Assembly (NCBI GenBank): GCA_038277395.1
Contig: CM076189.1
Span: 107,744,154 to 107,808,153 of the forward strand
Direction of reading: 5' to 3'
Length of the DNA: 64,000 nucleotides
Source of the DNA: Dryocosmus kuriphilus
Taxonomy: Eukaryota > Arthropoda > Insecta > Hymenoptera > Cynipidae
This document shows, in pieces, positions 11,530 to 20,413 of this stretch. Each line of letters begins with the position of its first letter. Position 1 is the first letter of the stretch. A program made the position numbers and the translations under genes. The notes under the pieces are model-generated. The model searched no databases. It was not told where the DNA came from and worked only from the letters and a program-made list of their open reading frames with translations.

Positions 11530-12692
11530 TGCGAGGCACCAACATCCATTTGCTGGCCCGAGAGCAGCTGTTCTTCCGCTGTCCCCGTTGTGCTCTTTCT
11601 TTTAGAGAGAATCTTCACCTGGATTCTTCGCATCCCCAGATAAGGTCTGCAGTCGATCCTCTCGATGTTCTCGAAGATTGAAGGTTCCACACCCAAGACC
11701 AACTGGGTTGACTTGGTGTCCTTCTTAACGTCGATAATGGTCCAATCCTCCACCTTTAGGGTGGGGTTTTGGACCGCCATCCTCTTGAGGATGGATGTCG
11801 GTTCCTCAGATATACCTTGGATCAATGCGATAATCTTGACTGGCTTGGGAAGGTCCTTAGAGTCAATAACCTTGATTCTCGCACCCTCCCAAGGTCTCAA
11901 ACCGTCGACCGCCCCGATGAGCCATACCCTAGAAACCTCATCCGCGCAGACGACAGCCATCACCCCATTTCTGCTACGCCAATCCTCAAACCTCGGGATA
12001 ATGTCACCAGGTTTTACTCCGGCGATCATGCTCTCGAGGGCTGCTTCCACAGCCGTTGCTTGCTCCGAACTGAACTTCTCTTGCGGGAAGCCTTCCGGAA
12101 CAATAGCCATCTTCAGGTGGCTTTGAAGGGCGAGACTATATGAGTCTCGGGTATCAGCGACCTTACCCCTCTTCCTCTCCCTGTCTTGATTAGGTGTACT
12201 GCCGTCAGACCGAGACCGTTTTGGGGTCTCAGGTTTAGGAACTTCGCCGCGCTGCAATTGCAGCTGCTGGCGTTGGTACCTTCTTCTGGCGGCAGTAATA
12301 TACTTTCTTTTCTTAGGGCCTTCAATAGCTCCAGCCTCCTCAGTGGCTTTGGCTTCGTTAATGTGACTAATTAAAGTCTCATTTCCAGCTGTACCACCCC
12401 AGGTAGCCGGTACCGTGTCGGCCCCTTGTTGATTTAAAGGTGATTTAACACCTTCATTAGTCTCCATACTCTCGAGAGAAGATGAAGTGTTCACGACAGG
12501 GGTCATTGAAGTCACCCGTTCGTGTGTTTGTTTTTTGTTTTTATTTTCGGAATCCATATTGTTCCCACGATTAGCTAGGGAATTAAGAGGTCCATCCCCA
12601 CAGAGCCCCGCTTGTGGGGATAAGGCACTTTTACACTGGGAGGTTGCCCGGTATTCCAGGACACCGTTGGAGTCACCATTCCTTGGTAGCAC
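11487..12692 (-). CDS. LOA-like LINE ORF1 (gag-like RNA-binding protein), open frame
   Basis: This is an uninterrupted 401-residue frame. The N-terminal 180 residues are low complexity, rich in S, T, E, K and R (basic block KRKYITAARRRYQRQQLQLQ around residue 130). A folded-looking C-terminal half (about 195-375) has a pattern I associate with the DUF4780 domain of insect retrotransposon ORF1 proteins (PRFEDWRSRNGVMAVVCADE, VWLIGAVDGLRPWEGARIKV). No CCHC knuckle is visible. The likely role is binding element RNA in the RNP. The frame overlaps the start of ORF2 by 43 nt in another frame, as in many non-LTR elements. The true start could be a later ATG (for example MDSENKNKK, about residue 46). 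Confidence 0.75.
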   Translation of the reverse strand: MLPRNGDSNGVLEYRATSQCKSALSPQAGLCGDGPLNSLANRGNNMDSENKNKKQTHERVTSMTPVVNTSSSLESMETNEGVKSPLNQQGADTVPATWGGTAGNETLISHINEAKATEEAGAIEGPKKRKYITAARRRYQRQQLQLQRGEVPKPETPKRSRSDGSTPNQDRERKRGKVADTRDSYSLALQSHLKMAIVPEGFPQEKFSSEQATAVEAALESMIAGVKPGDIIPRFEDWRSRNGVMAVVCADEVSRVWLIGAVDGLRPWEGARIKVIDSKDLPKPVKIIALIQGISEEPTSILKRMAVQNPTLKVEDWTIIDVKKDTKSTQLVLGVEPSIFENIERIDCRPYLGMRRIQVKILSKRKSTTGTAEEQLLSGQQMDVGASQWAAPEVRVWILSK

Positions 12693-12981
12693 TCAGCCTT
12701 CGACACGGTCGTTCACGTCTTGGCTTAGGGGCTCTTTTTTGGAAATCGAGTACCACTCGACGTTCGCTGCTTGGTCGAATTCCCGCTGATACTTCCCCCT
12801 TACTAACCAACAACTCCTACCCGAAAGGGTCGTCCTCGCTGCGGCTTCCAGGCCGTTGTTACCCGCGGAAATTCTTAGGCCTCCTCACCACGACCAGGTC
12901 CGAACTCTTCTTCTCCTTCGGCAGGGAAATTTAATTCCCCGTTATAGGGAGTAGAAGAGTTCACGCGTCCCATAGAGGAGG

Positions 12982-12995
12982 GAAAATAATGTTAT
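12982..12995. repeat. Target-site duplication, high-coordinate copy
   Basis: Exact copy of 6501-6514 (GAAAATAATGTTAT), abutting the 5' end of the LOA-like LINE. Confidence 0.85.
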
Positions 12996-13398
12996 ACTTC
13001 TAATTATTTAAAGAATCATATATATTTATACATATATATATGGGACGTTCTTAGTTAACCGGAATAGTGCTCGCTTCAAAATTCATTTTGAAGGATTTTA
13101 GTTACCTTGGGCTTAAAATTTTCCTTCTTGGACCTGCTTCTGAGACCGTGTGGCCTTTTTGAAAATTTAAAAGGGCGGCCCAAACACAGAGGAAAATCAA
13201 GTGTCGCTGAAGTAGCACATACCATAACCGAAAATGGGTTGAATTTCAAAAATATTGTCAGCCATATTGGATTCGCTACATTGAATTTGGCAAATATGAC
13301 TACGGATTCGTGATCAGCAACCTAAAAGACCCTCGTGAAATAAATTTCGCGTAGACCCTCCCCCGAGTACGTGTGAGAGCCTTTCTTACAGAAGGCGA
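12996..13398. other. Intergenic stretch, no gene seen
   Basis: AT-rich with a short TATATA tract near 13020-13040. The 13230-13320 segment (GCCATATTGGATTCGC) looks like a dispersed repeat, but I cannot place it. The open frame at 13107-13313 has no recognisable content. Confidence 0.4.
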
Positions 13399-14224
13399 TT
13401 AGCTGCTATTATTGTTAACGCCCAGAAAACTCCGGACGATGCGGCAAGTTTTAAGAAATATCGCCTTCTGTATAAGATGCAAAAATTTTCTAGCTCCTAG
13501 GTCTTCCAAGTGCTGGATGCATCTCAAATGAATGCTCCCTGTGGAGGGGATTACGACCGGGTGAAGTGTGACTCTCTTCACACTCCACACGTCCATGTTC
13601 TCCTATCTTAACTCGGCTTATTTCAGAATCTTCTCAGCATATGAGAGTTGAATATTGTGCTTTAAGAGAACACTAATGTTAATAATTCTTACATGGTCAT
13701 CGTGCTTGCTCCACCATAGGACGTCTGGTCTATTACGCCCGAACAGATGGTATGTCAGAATAGTCATGTCTCAATAAAGGAGATGGTGTTCGTTCTCTTG
13801 TACTCTTACAGGTGAGTATTTGTAGGAAGGGTTACATTTCTCTAGGATACCAAGGTCTAGAGCGATCTGCTGGTGGATCATCCCAGGAGCACCATTGTGT
13901 CTACAGGTATATTTTTGCGAGGCAAGCATCGTAGATCCATCAAAGGCATGCTCGATTGTCTCATTTGGATCTCCATAGAGGCGGCACTTATCAATAGTCG
14001 CCTCAGTATTGAGGGCGCGTTTCCGATAATTCCTCGTATTCATCACTCTATCTTGCATAGAAATAACGAACCCCTCCGTTTCCGGAAACAGTCTTCCCCA
14101 CTGTAGCTAGAGGTTTGAAACGTCAGTATCCTCGCATGGAAGATCTAATACTTCCGGGTGCTTTTAATGCAGTTGCCATTGAGCATTGAGGTGTTCAGCA
14201 GTTAGGTGTCCGAAGTCTTGGTAA
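13399..14224 (-). pseudogene. C-terminal part of an R2-like non-LTR retrotransposon polyprotein
   Basis: The minus strand has a cysteine/histidine motif (CRLYGDPNETIEH, second cysteine lost), then CRHNGAPGMIHQQIALDLG. After an in-frame stop come NRPDVLWWSK and VRIINISV, which resemble the PD-x-D core of the restriction-like endonuclease of R2/R4-type elements, with the expected aspartate of the IID motif changed to asparagine. A tail follows (VVIPSTGSIHLRCIQHLEDLG ... KTCRIVRSFLG). Three stops lie between 13798 and 13600. The upstream part disappears into the assembly gap. Clade placement is from memory and tentative; the dead state is plain. Confidence 0.65.
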
Positions 14225-14724
14225 NNNNNNNNNNNNNNNNNNNNNNNNNNNNNNNNNNNNNNNNNNNNNNNNNNNNNNNNNNNNNNNNNNNNNNNNNNNN
14301 NNNNNNNNNNNNNNNNNNNNNNNNNNNNNNNNNNNNNNNNNNNNNNNNNNNNNNNNNNNNNNNNNNNNNNNNNNNNNNNNNNNNNNNNNNNNNNNNNNNN
14401 NNNNNNNNNNNNNNNNNNNNNNNNNNNNNNNNNNNNNNNNNNNNNNNNNNNNNNNNNNNNNNNNNNNNNNNNNNNNNNNNNNNNNNNNNNNNNNNNNNNN
14501 NNNNNNNNNNNNNNNNNNNNNNNNNNNNNNNNNNNNNNNNNNNNNNNNNNNNNNNNNNNNNNNNNNNNNNNNNNNNNNNNNNNNNNNNNNNNNNNNNNNN
14601 NNNNNNNNNNNNNNNNNNNNNNNNNNNNNNNNNNNNNNNNNNNNNNNNNNNNNNNNNNNNNNNNNNNNNNNNNNNNNNNNNNNNNNNNNNNNNNNNNNNN
14701 NNNNNNNNNNNNNNNNNNNNNNNN
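14225..14724. other. Assembly gap of exactly 500 N
   Basis: A run of N; the round length marks a scaffolding placeholder, so the real distance is unknown. Open frames spanning it are artefacts. Confidence 0.99.
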
Positions 14725-14989
14725 CAAGATTATGCAAATTTAAATATGAAAAATGTATAATAGGGGTGTATTTATTTAAGAGATTAGAAGGTAAGGTAAA
14801 ACGATAAAGATAAAATTATTGGGTGAAGGTCCAAAAAGGATAAGATTAATATTTGACCATGAAAACTCTCAAAGAAAGAAATATTTGAATTGTTTAGGTA
14901 AGTACTTTGCAGCAGAAGGATCATATCCTAATGTTGTAAAGAAAATAAATAATACTGAAAATTGCGATGAAGCTTAAGTGAAATTTTCA

Positions 14990-15857
14990 ACGACTGATGT
15001 TGAAATTAAGGAAAAAGTAGCTCAATGCAGGATATTGGACGTAAATGAAAAATAAAGGTTCTTCAAACTGATTCAGCGTTATAAGAAAGTATTTTCGAAA
15101 ATCCGGATAGGATCCACGTGTACGAACACGAATTACAAATTGATTACAACCGACAGTTGTTACTGAGAACATATCCAGCACCTATGTTATTAAGAGATAA
15201 TATAAAAATGGAGCTAGAAACCTTATTAGAATTAGAGATAATTCATCGATCAGACAGCGGGTACATAAATCACTTAGTAATAATACAAAAGAAATATGGA
15301 TCAATCAGAATCTGCTTAGATGCACGTAAATTGAATAAATTAAAGCCGAATGATTATGAATGTGCAGAACCCACGGAAGTCCTTTTTCAGCGATCCTCGG
15401 GCACGAAAGTAATGTCGACGCTCGACTTAATTATTAGTTTCTGGCAGGTAACGTTACACCTAAACTCTATGAAATATACGGCTTTCTTGCATGAGGGAAA
15501 CTGTTATGAATTTTGGGTCACTCCGTTTGGTCCAAAAACAAGCACCGCAGCACTGGTACGGGCAGTCGACATAGTTTCAAGAGGAATAGGAAATTACGTA
15601 ATCACGTTCATCGGCGATATATTGTGCACTTCGAGAAACAACTCGGTGCACTTAGGCGACCTAGAGCTTCTTTCCCAACGCCTACAGGATCTTAGCGTGA
15701 CGACAAATTTCTAAAAATCCTACTTTTTTCGTCTAGAAGTTCAATTTTTAGGACACATTTTAACTCCCCTCGGAATCAAAACGGATCCTGATAAAATCGA
15801 GGTCATCCATGACATTTCAAAACCTAGGATCCTCAAGGAACTGAGAGTGTTAAATTA
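14990..15857 (+). pseudogene. Gypsy G1 reverse transcriptase
   Basis: The upstream part reads VAQCRILDVNEK...RFFKLIQRYKKVFS, then frame-shifts into the main block 15118-15714. Seen there are RTYPAPMLLRDNI, IIHRSDSGYINHLVIIQKK, IRICLDARKLN, STLDLIISFWQV (motif A; one expected Asp-Leu pair kept) and FIGDILCTS where YxDD is expected, so the catalytic box has lost one aspartate. A stop at 15712-15714 is followed in the same frame by VQFLGHILTPLGIKTDPDKIEVIHDISKP, the conserved thumb entry. The frame ends at the insertion near 15853. Confidence 0.85.
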
Positions 15858-16932
15858 TAAGGTTGTACAGCGAGGTAGGCCCGGGGGAGAGGGAGAAGGT
15901 TGGACTATCTTCATGATAATAATCAATTACAAAACTCTCGCCCACTGGGAGCGAGCCGTCAAGCTTTCTCCCTCTCCTTAAAACAAGGTAGCGACGGCTT
16001 CGAGCAGTGAGTGAGTCGAATTCAATGCTCTGCAGTGTTCGGTTCGGTTTTATTACACGTTATCGTTGTTCACGTGCGGTCAAAGTTTGGTGGCCGATTT
16101 GAAGCTAAGTGGAGTGTGTGTACTTGTGAAGAAGGGGTGAGGCTGAAGACTCAGCAACGTGCCAGCGGATTTTGGTTGTGTGGTGCTTGAAACACGCAAA
16201 GTGATCAAACGGATCTATCTCTCTCTCATTTCACGAGGCTCGGAACGTTTCTCTCCCTCGTTAGGCTCAAGTTAACCCGCAAGCCTACGAGGTCGCCTCG
16301 TGAATCATATCTGGTGTAAAATGTGCTTCTGAAACGAATCTATCCGTTTCATTCACGAGGCTCGGAACGTTCTCTCCCTCGTTAGGCTCAAGTTAACCCG
16401 CAAGCCTACGAGGTCGCCTCGTGAATCATATCTGGTGTAAAATGTGCTTCTGAAACGAATCTATCCGTTTCATTCACGAGGCTCGGAACGTTCTCTCCCT
16501 CGTTAGGCTCAAGTTAACCCGCTAGCCTACGAGGTCGCCTCGTGAACTATCCAGCGGTCTCTCACCGGTAAGCTCTAGGTCTTTAGAACAAAAAAAACTC
16601 TCTCATTCGATCAGCTCTCGTTCTTGTAAACAATAACAATTCAAGGAAGGGTGCGTCCTTACCTGCGGCGCAGCTTTTTTCTTTCGAAGGGCTATCCATT
16701 GCTTTTGTTCGGTGTCACTAATAGAATAAGTTTAAATGACCATGAGTGGATTTTGGTTTATCTTAGAATTATATGCTATGTCAAGTTAATTTGTACTTGT
16801 GGTGTGACAACTCAAAAGAAAATAAACTTGGGAATTGAAAGTTAATGGGTACTGACAGGTATTTTGTGTCGTTCACCCGAACCAGTTTTCCTTTCCTTAT
16901 AAAATTAAGAAACGATATTTAACAGAGAGGCT
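15853..16932. mobile_element. Insertion in gypsy G1 pol, possibly a solo LTR, with three hairpin repeats
   Basis: Gypsy-homologous protein stops after KELRVL at about 15852 and resumes with LFGIYKNYYTKF at about 16931, so about 1.08 kb is inserted. It has no coding content. Features are three tandem hairpin units (16231-16552), an AATAAA at about 16820, and TTATAA at 15855-15860 and 16942-16947, which could be part of a target duplication. The TG start near 15863 and the poly(A) signal suggest an LTR, but no convincing end or duplication is visible, so the class is open. Confidence 0.5.
16231..16552. repeat. Three tandem copies of a nested palindrome, period about 121 bp
   Basis: Units start at 16231, 16353 and 16474 (TCACGAGGCTCGGAACG). 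Each unit is bounded by TCACGAGGC ... GCCTCGTGA and contains an inner pair CCTCGTTAGGCT ... AGCCTACGAGG, so about 79 bp can fold into one long nested hairpin. The spacer between units holds a second small hairpin (TGAAACG ... CGTTTCA). Copies are nearly identical. Strong structure this conserved could act as a terminator, packaging signal or protein-binding array; no function can be shown from sequence. Confidence 0.85.
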
Positions 16933-17599
16933 TTTTGGGATTTATAAAAACTACTATACCAAATTCACGAGAGAACATGCTCAAGAGACGGCAGCACCAC
17001 TCTTTTATCATTTTTTCATTTTGACATATCCAGTCTTAAGCAAAACTTTTTATTTACAAACGAATGCAAGTGATGTTGCACCGGGCGCAGTGTTATATCA
17101 AACGGCAGAAAATGGTGAGCACCAACCAATGTCGTTTGCAAGTAGAACACTTAAGGGGTCGGAATTATTAAAATACACAACGGAAAAGGAATTACTTGCT
17201 ATCGTGTGGGCGCTCAGGAAATTCCGATCATATGTTCTGGGTACGAAATTAATCATTCGAACGGACCACAAAGACTTAGGATTATTAAAAACCTGCAAAC
17301 TGTTCAGTGGCAGGCTAAACAGGTGAATCATGGCAATTCACGATTACAAATTCGAAGTTGATCATTGCGAGGGCAAGGAAAGCATCATCGCCGGCACTGT
17401 CATTCGAATGACATCATATGCACCCCAACACCCGTTCGATCTAAATGAAGGTAAAATATTCTTATATCGACTGGCGAAGAGACCCTCTTCAGAACTAAGA
17501 AAGAGACTCAAGGAATTCGACAAAGAACAAAAAGAGGACGCCATTTTGCAGCAAAAGTCGAAGGACGTAAAGATGGACGAACGAAGAGATTCGAAATAA
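16930..17599 (+). pseudogene. Gypsy G1 RT connection and RNase H
   Basis: After the insertion the frame reads YKNYYTKFTREHAQETAAPL, then LQTNASDVAPGAVLYQ (RNase H first aspartate region; the usual D is N), MSFASRTLKGSE, YTTEKELLAIVWALRKFR (E motif) and IIRTDHKDLGLL (D motif). A TGA at 17324-17326 interrupts GRLNR...MAIHDYKFEVDHCEGKES, where other elements have tryptophan. The open frame then runs to 17599 into a charged linker. It degrades the RNA template in reverse transcription. Confidence 0.85.
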
Positions 17600-18719
17600 T
17601 TGATGATCTCGTTTACCTAGCAACACAATCGAAAGAAAGCTATGCCTTACGAGGAGCATATTTGACAAAATCATTCACGAGTTCCATGAACTTAATGGGC
17701 ACGTTACTTTTCAAAGGGTATTCCGGATGTTAAATGAATAATTTTATTAGCCAGGTCTAGCAAAGGTAATTGGGAGACGTTTACCAAGCTGCGACGTGTG
17801 CCAAAAGAACAAAGTCACATGCTGCGTAGAAATGAGAGACTGAATCCAGAAGAAACTGGGAGAAATCCTGTCAATCGAATTCTATGGACCCCTACCGGCG
17901 TCGAAAGAATGGTACATGTACATTGTATCCACGTTTGACGCATACAGAAAGTTTGTGAGACTACCCAATAAGAAGGAGCACAGCCAAATCTGGGATCAAT
18001 ACAATCTTCAATGACTACAGTCCGAAGCTGGGAAACCCAGAAAAAATCGTCGCTGACCATGACACTCAATTCACAGGAGAAAAATGGCTAAATGAGCTGG
18101 AGGAGAAAATATTTAAGCGTTATTTTCTCCAATCAGGCATCCACAAAGCAATACTGTAGAAAGGATCCATCGAGAACCGTCCAGGTTCTTCAGGACATCA
18201 GTAGGAGACAAACACAGCTCGTGGTTTTCATGGATGAGAATTATAGAAAACTGCATAAATGAAACCCATCATGAAACAACAAAGTTCACACCCATAGAAA
18301 TCCACCTAAATAAAACTCCAAAAAGGGCGTGGGAAGCATGGTTAAAGTTACCCCCACTTATACCAAACATGGGGTACGATAGGAAAATGGAAATCACATA
18401 CAAAAGAAAAGCATCAAAAGCAAAGAAAGGGGCACAGAAGTTTAACGAAAAACACAAGGCCACGAAGATAAAGGTGGGAGAAAAAGTTTTAATAAAGCTA
18501 CTAAATCAAACAGACAAGAGCAAGAAGATTTTTGCAAAATTCCTTCAAATATACGATGGACCATTTGAAATAAAAAAAGAAGTTACACCGGGCCTGTTTA
18601 TCCTGTTGGATCCCGGAAAAGAAGAGGAAAAGGGGATGTACCACACACAAGACTTGAAAAGATACAAGCCCAAAGAAGAAGAAATGATCGTAGGAAATAG
18701 AAAGGTCTGTAAAGTGTAG
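17600..18719 (+). pseudogene. Gypsy G1 integrase
   Basis: The first 600 bp are heavily broken but show LPSCDVCQKNK (CC half of the HHCC zinc domain), SIEFYGPLPASKEWYMYIVSTFD (core entry, with glutamate where the first catalytic aspartate is usual) and KIVADHDTQFTGEKW (second catalytic aspartate). A clean 161-residue frame (18234-18719) covers the C-terminal domain: ENCINETHHETTKFTPIEI, then KIKVGEKVLIKLLN and IYDGPFEIKKEV, a GPF/Y module. Integrase inserts element cDNA into the genome. Confidence 0.85.
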
Positions 18720-19959
18720 AAAATATGTTAGACTTTATAAGTAGGATACAAATAGTAATATGTGTGAGAAACACAAAACCGCGGAATAAAACTGTGTAGA
18801 ATTAAAGTATAAAAAAATCAATTAAAAGAATAAGAAATCTATCTGCAAAAAGAAAGATGTCAGAGAAACATGAGATATTGTGACGAAATAAATTAGAAAA
18901 ATAAGTGAGGCAAAATGAGCCACAGCCATAAAGTAAATAATAATGAAGTGAGGCAAAATGAGCCAAATTATAGAATAAGAATAAAAAAAAGGAGACAAAA
19001 TGAGCCGAAAACACAAAAGAAATGAAAAGGTATACAAACATAAAGAAAAAGGAAGAAAAAGAGTATGACTAGAAGAATAAAAACTAGGTAGCCTAATGAA
19101 CGTAGGTAATAAAAAATGGAAAACTAGAACAAGAAACTAGGAAATGCAGAATAGCCTTGAGATAGTAGTAATTGAACTTTGTAGATTAAGTACGACCGAA
19201 AATGCCGGTCAAAATAAATAAGTAAATGTAATTAAAATATAGGTTAAATGTTGAATGCGAGCGAAACAGTCACTCAAAATAAATAAGCGAAGGTAATTAA
19301 AATATGGAAACCACATATAGGTGACTAGAAAGAAAAAACTCATTCAAAAAGGGAAACAATAGCACCAGGGAACCAGTAGTTGATGTACAAGTATCAGTTT
19401 AGTACAGTGACAGCCCTCGAATCACCAAGGAGCAAGAATCGAACCGAATCGCGAAACTAAAAAAATAAAAGGAAAGATATCAAAACCACCCTGAGGGACC
19501 AGCATCGTCTTCAAAACAAGGTAGGAAAAAAGTAAGGAAAACAAGTAACGTGGAGATGGAAATAATCAACTTTATAGAACAAATATATAAATAAAATAGA
19601 AACATAAATAAAGTAAAATATAAATAAAATAAAATATAAATCAAATAAAATACATATTAAAATATACAGCCATACATTTATACACATATATTTAAATAAT
19701 GGACAGACGGAAACGAGTGGGACAGATAGGGACCAGTCCCAACAAAAAAGACGGAGAGACCCAGGGACACAATCTTGGAAAAGGATAATAATAGGAAACA
19801 ACAAATACGGAAGAGAAGACGAGCAAGGCCGTGATTGACCTTTTAACAAATAAACGCATATAAAATAGAACATAGAAAATTCGCAAACAAGAGCATAAAC
19901 AAATGACACGTAAAACTTAGAAATAAACGCCTTTAAAATCATTTCAAGCACATTTAAAT
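18720..19959 (+). other. Gypsy G1 3' noncoding region with short repeats
   Basis: No gene is seen. The word GAGGCAAAATGAGCCA appears at about 18907 and 18948, with a variant at about 18992. A second pair (TCAAAATAAATAAG ... GTAATTAAAATAT) lies at about 19210 and 19275. Composition is strongly purine-rich on the plus strand. The long hydrophobic frames on the minus strand here (for example 19511-20059) are by-products of that bias. Confidence 0.5.
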
Positions 19960-20241
19960 GGGGGGGGGGGGGGGGCATTGTATACCCACGACCTGCGAAA
20001 TTTTTTTTGAATCCACACAACTTCTGAAATCCAAACCATCGGGCTTTACTTTTCAACAATTTTCGTAATTTCCACGCGCACCAAATATCAAAAGGGAGTT
20101 ACCACCCATCAAGAAGAGTCAAACTATATAAAAATACCTAACAGGTAGCACAAGATAATAATCAACTCTGTATTTCACATCTTGCTCACCTCTTCTTGGA
20201 AAATTAACAAATGTCTCAAAAATTAGAAAAATTTCTTAATT
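19960..20241 (+). repeat. Gypsy G1 polypurine tract and single LTR
   Basis: Sixteen G at 19960-19975 form a polypurine tract, followed by TGTATACCC at 19979, a plausible LTR start. The segment holds a TATA box (CTATATAAAAATA at about 20125). It probably ends before TGGAGGGGCACTG at about 20242, which sits where a primer-binding site would be. The right edge is a guess because no second copy exists in the window to compare. Confidence 0.45.
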
Positions 20242-20413
20242 TGGAGGGGCACTGAAACGGTTATAAAGTCCCCTTCATAATATTCACCCATAAAGTAAGG
20301 CAAAGAGGCGATAAATTAAATCTACAAGCGATAAATAAGGACGAAGCACTGGACTAAATACCATCATGATAAGAATATCTATATCGGCTACTGGGTCACT
20401 GGGGAAAATCAAT

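Larger units (their letters stand above)
6515..12981 (-). mobile_element. Full-length LOA-like non-LTR retrotransposon carrying a mariner insertion
   Basis: The element reads on the minus strand: 5' UTR (12981-12693), ORF1 (12692-11487), ORF2 with endonuclease, reverse transcriptase, RNase H and a terminal zinc motif (11529-6597), and a short 3' UTR ending in AAATAAGA. It is flanked by a perfect 14-bp target duplication. A 1322-bp mariner sits at 7578-8899, so the LINE itself is about 5.1 kb. A C-terminal RNase H in a non-LTR element points to the I superfamily (I, LOA, R1, Ingi); the endonuclease start (QINLHHCKGASA) fits LOA/R1. ORF1 is open, but ORF2 has two frameshifts, two stops and the mariner, so the copy is dead. 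Confidence 0.88.
14725..19975 (+). mobile_element. Ty3/gypsy LTR retrotransposon G1 (decayed pol and 3' end)
   Basis: Pol domains occur in order on the plus strand: RT (about 14990-15857), RNase H (16930-17460) and integrase (17600-18720). A noncoding 3' region and a 16-G polypurine tract at 19960-19975 follow. The RT is cut by an insertion of about 1.08 kb (15853-16932). Stops and frameshifts are scattered through pol. The gag and protease, if present, fall in or before the assembly gap. Domain order RT-RNase H-integrase defines Ty3/gypsy. Confidence 0.85.

Noticed and set aside
14164..14760. Long frames across the first gap
   Set aside because: They consist almost wholly of N and are artefacts.
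16231..16552. A CRISPR array
   Set aside because: Only three long units with internal palindromes, near-identical spacers, and a eukaryotic setting.
18802..20059. Hydrophobic, membrane-like frames on the minus strand
   Set aside because: They come from the complement of purine-rich noncoding DNA of gypsy G1 (F, L, I, Y-rich low complexity) with no start context or homology.
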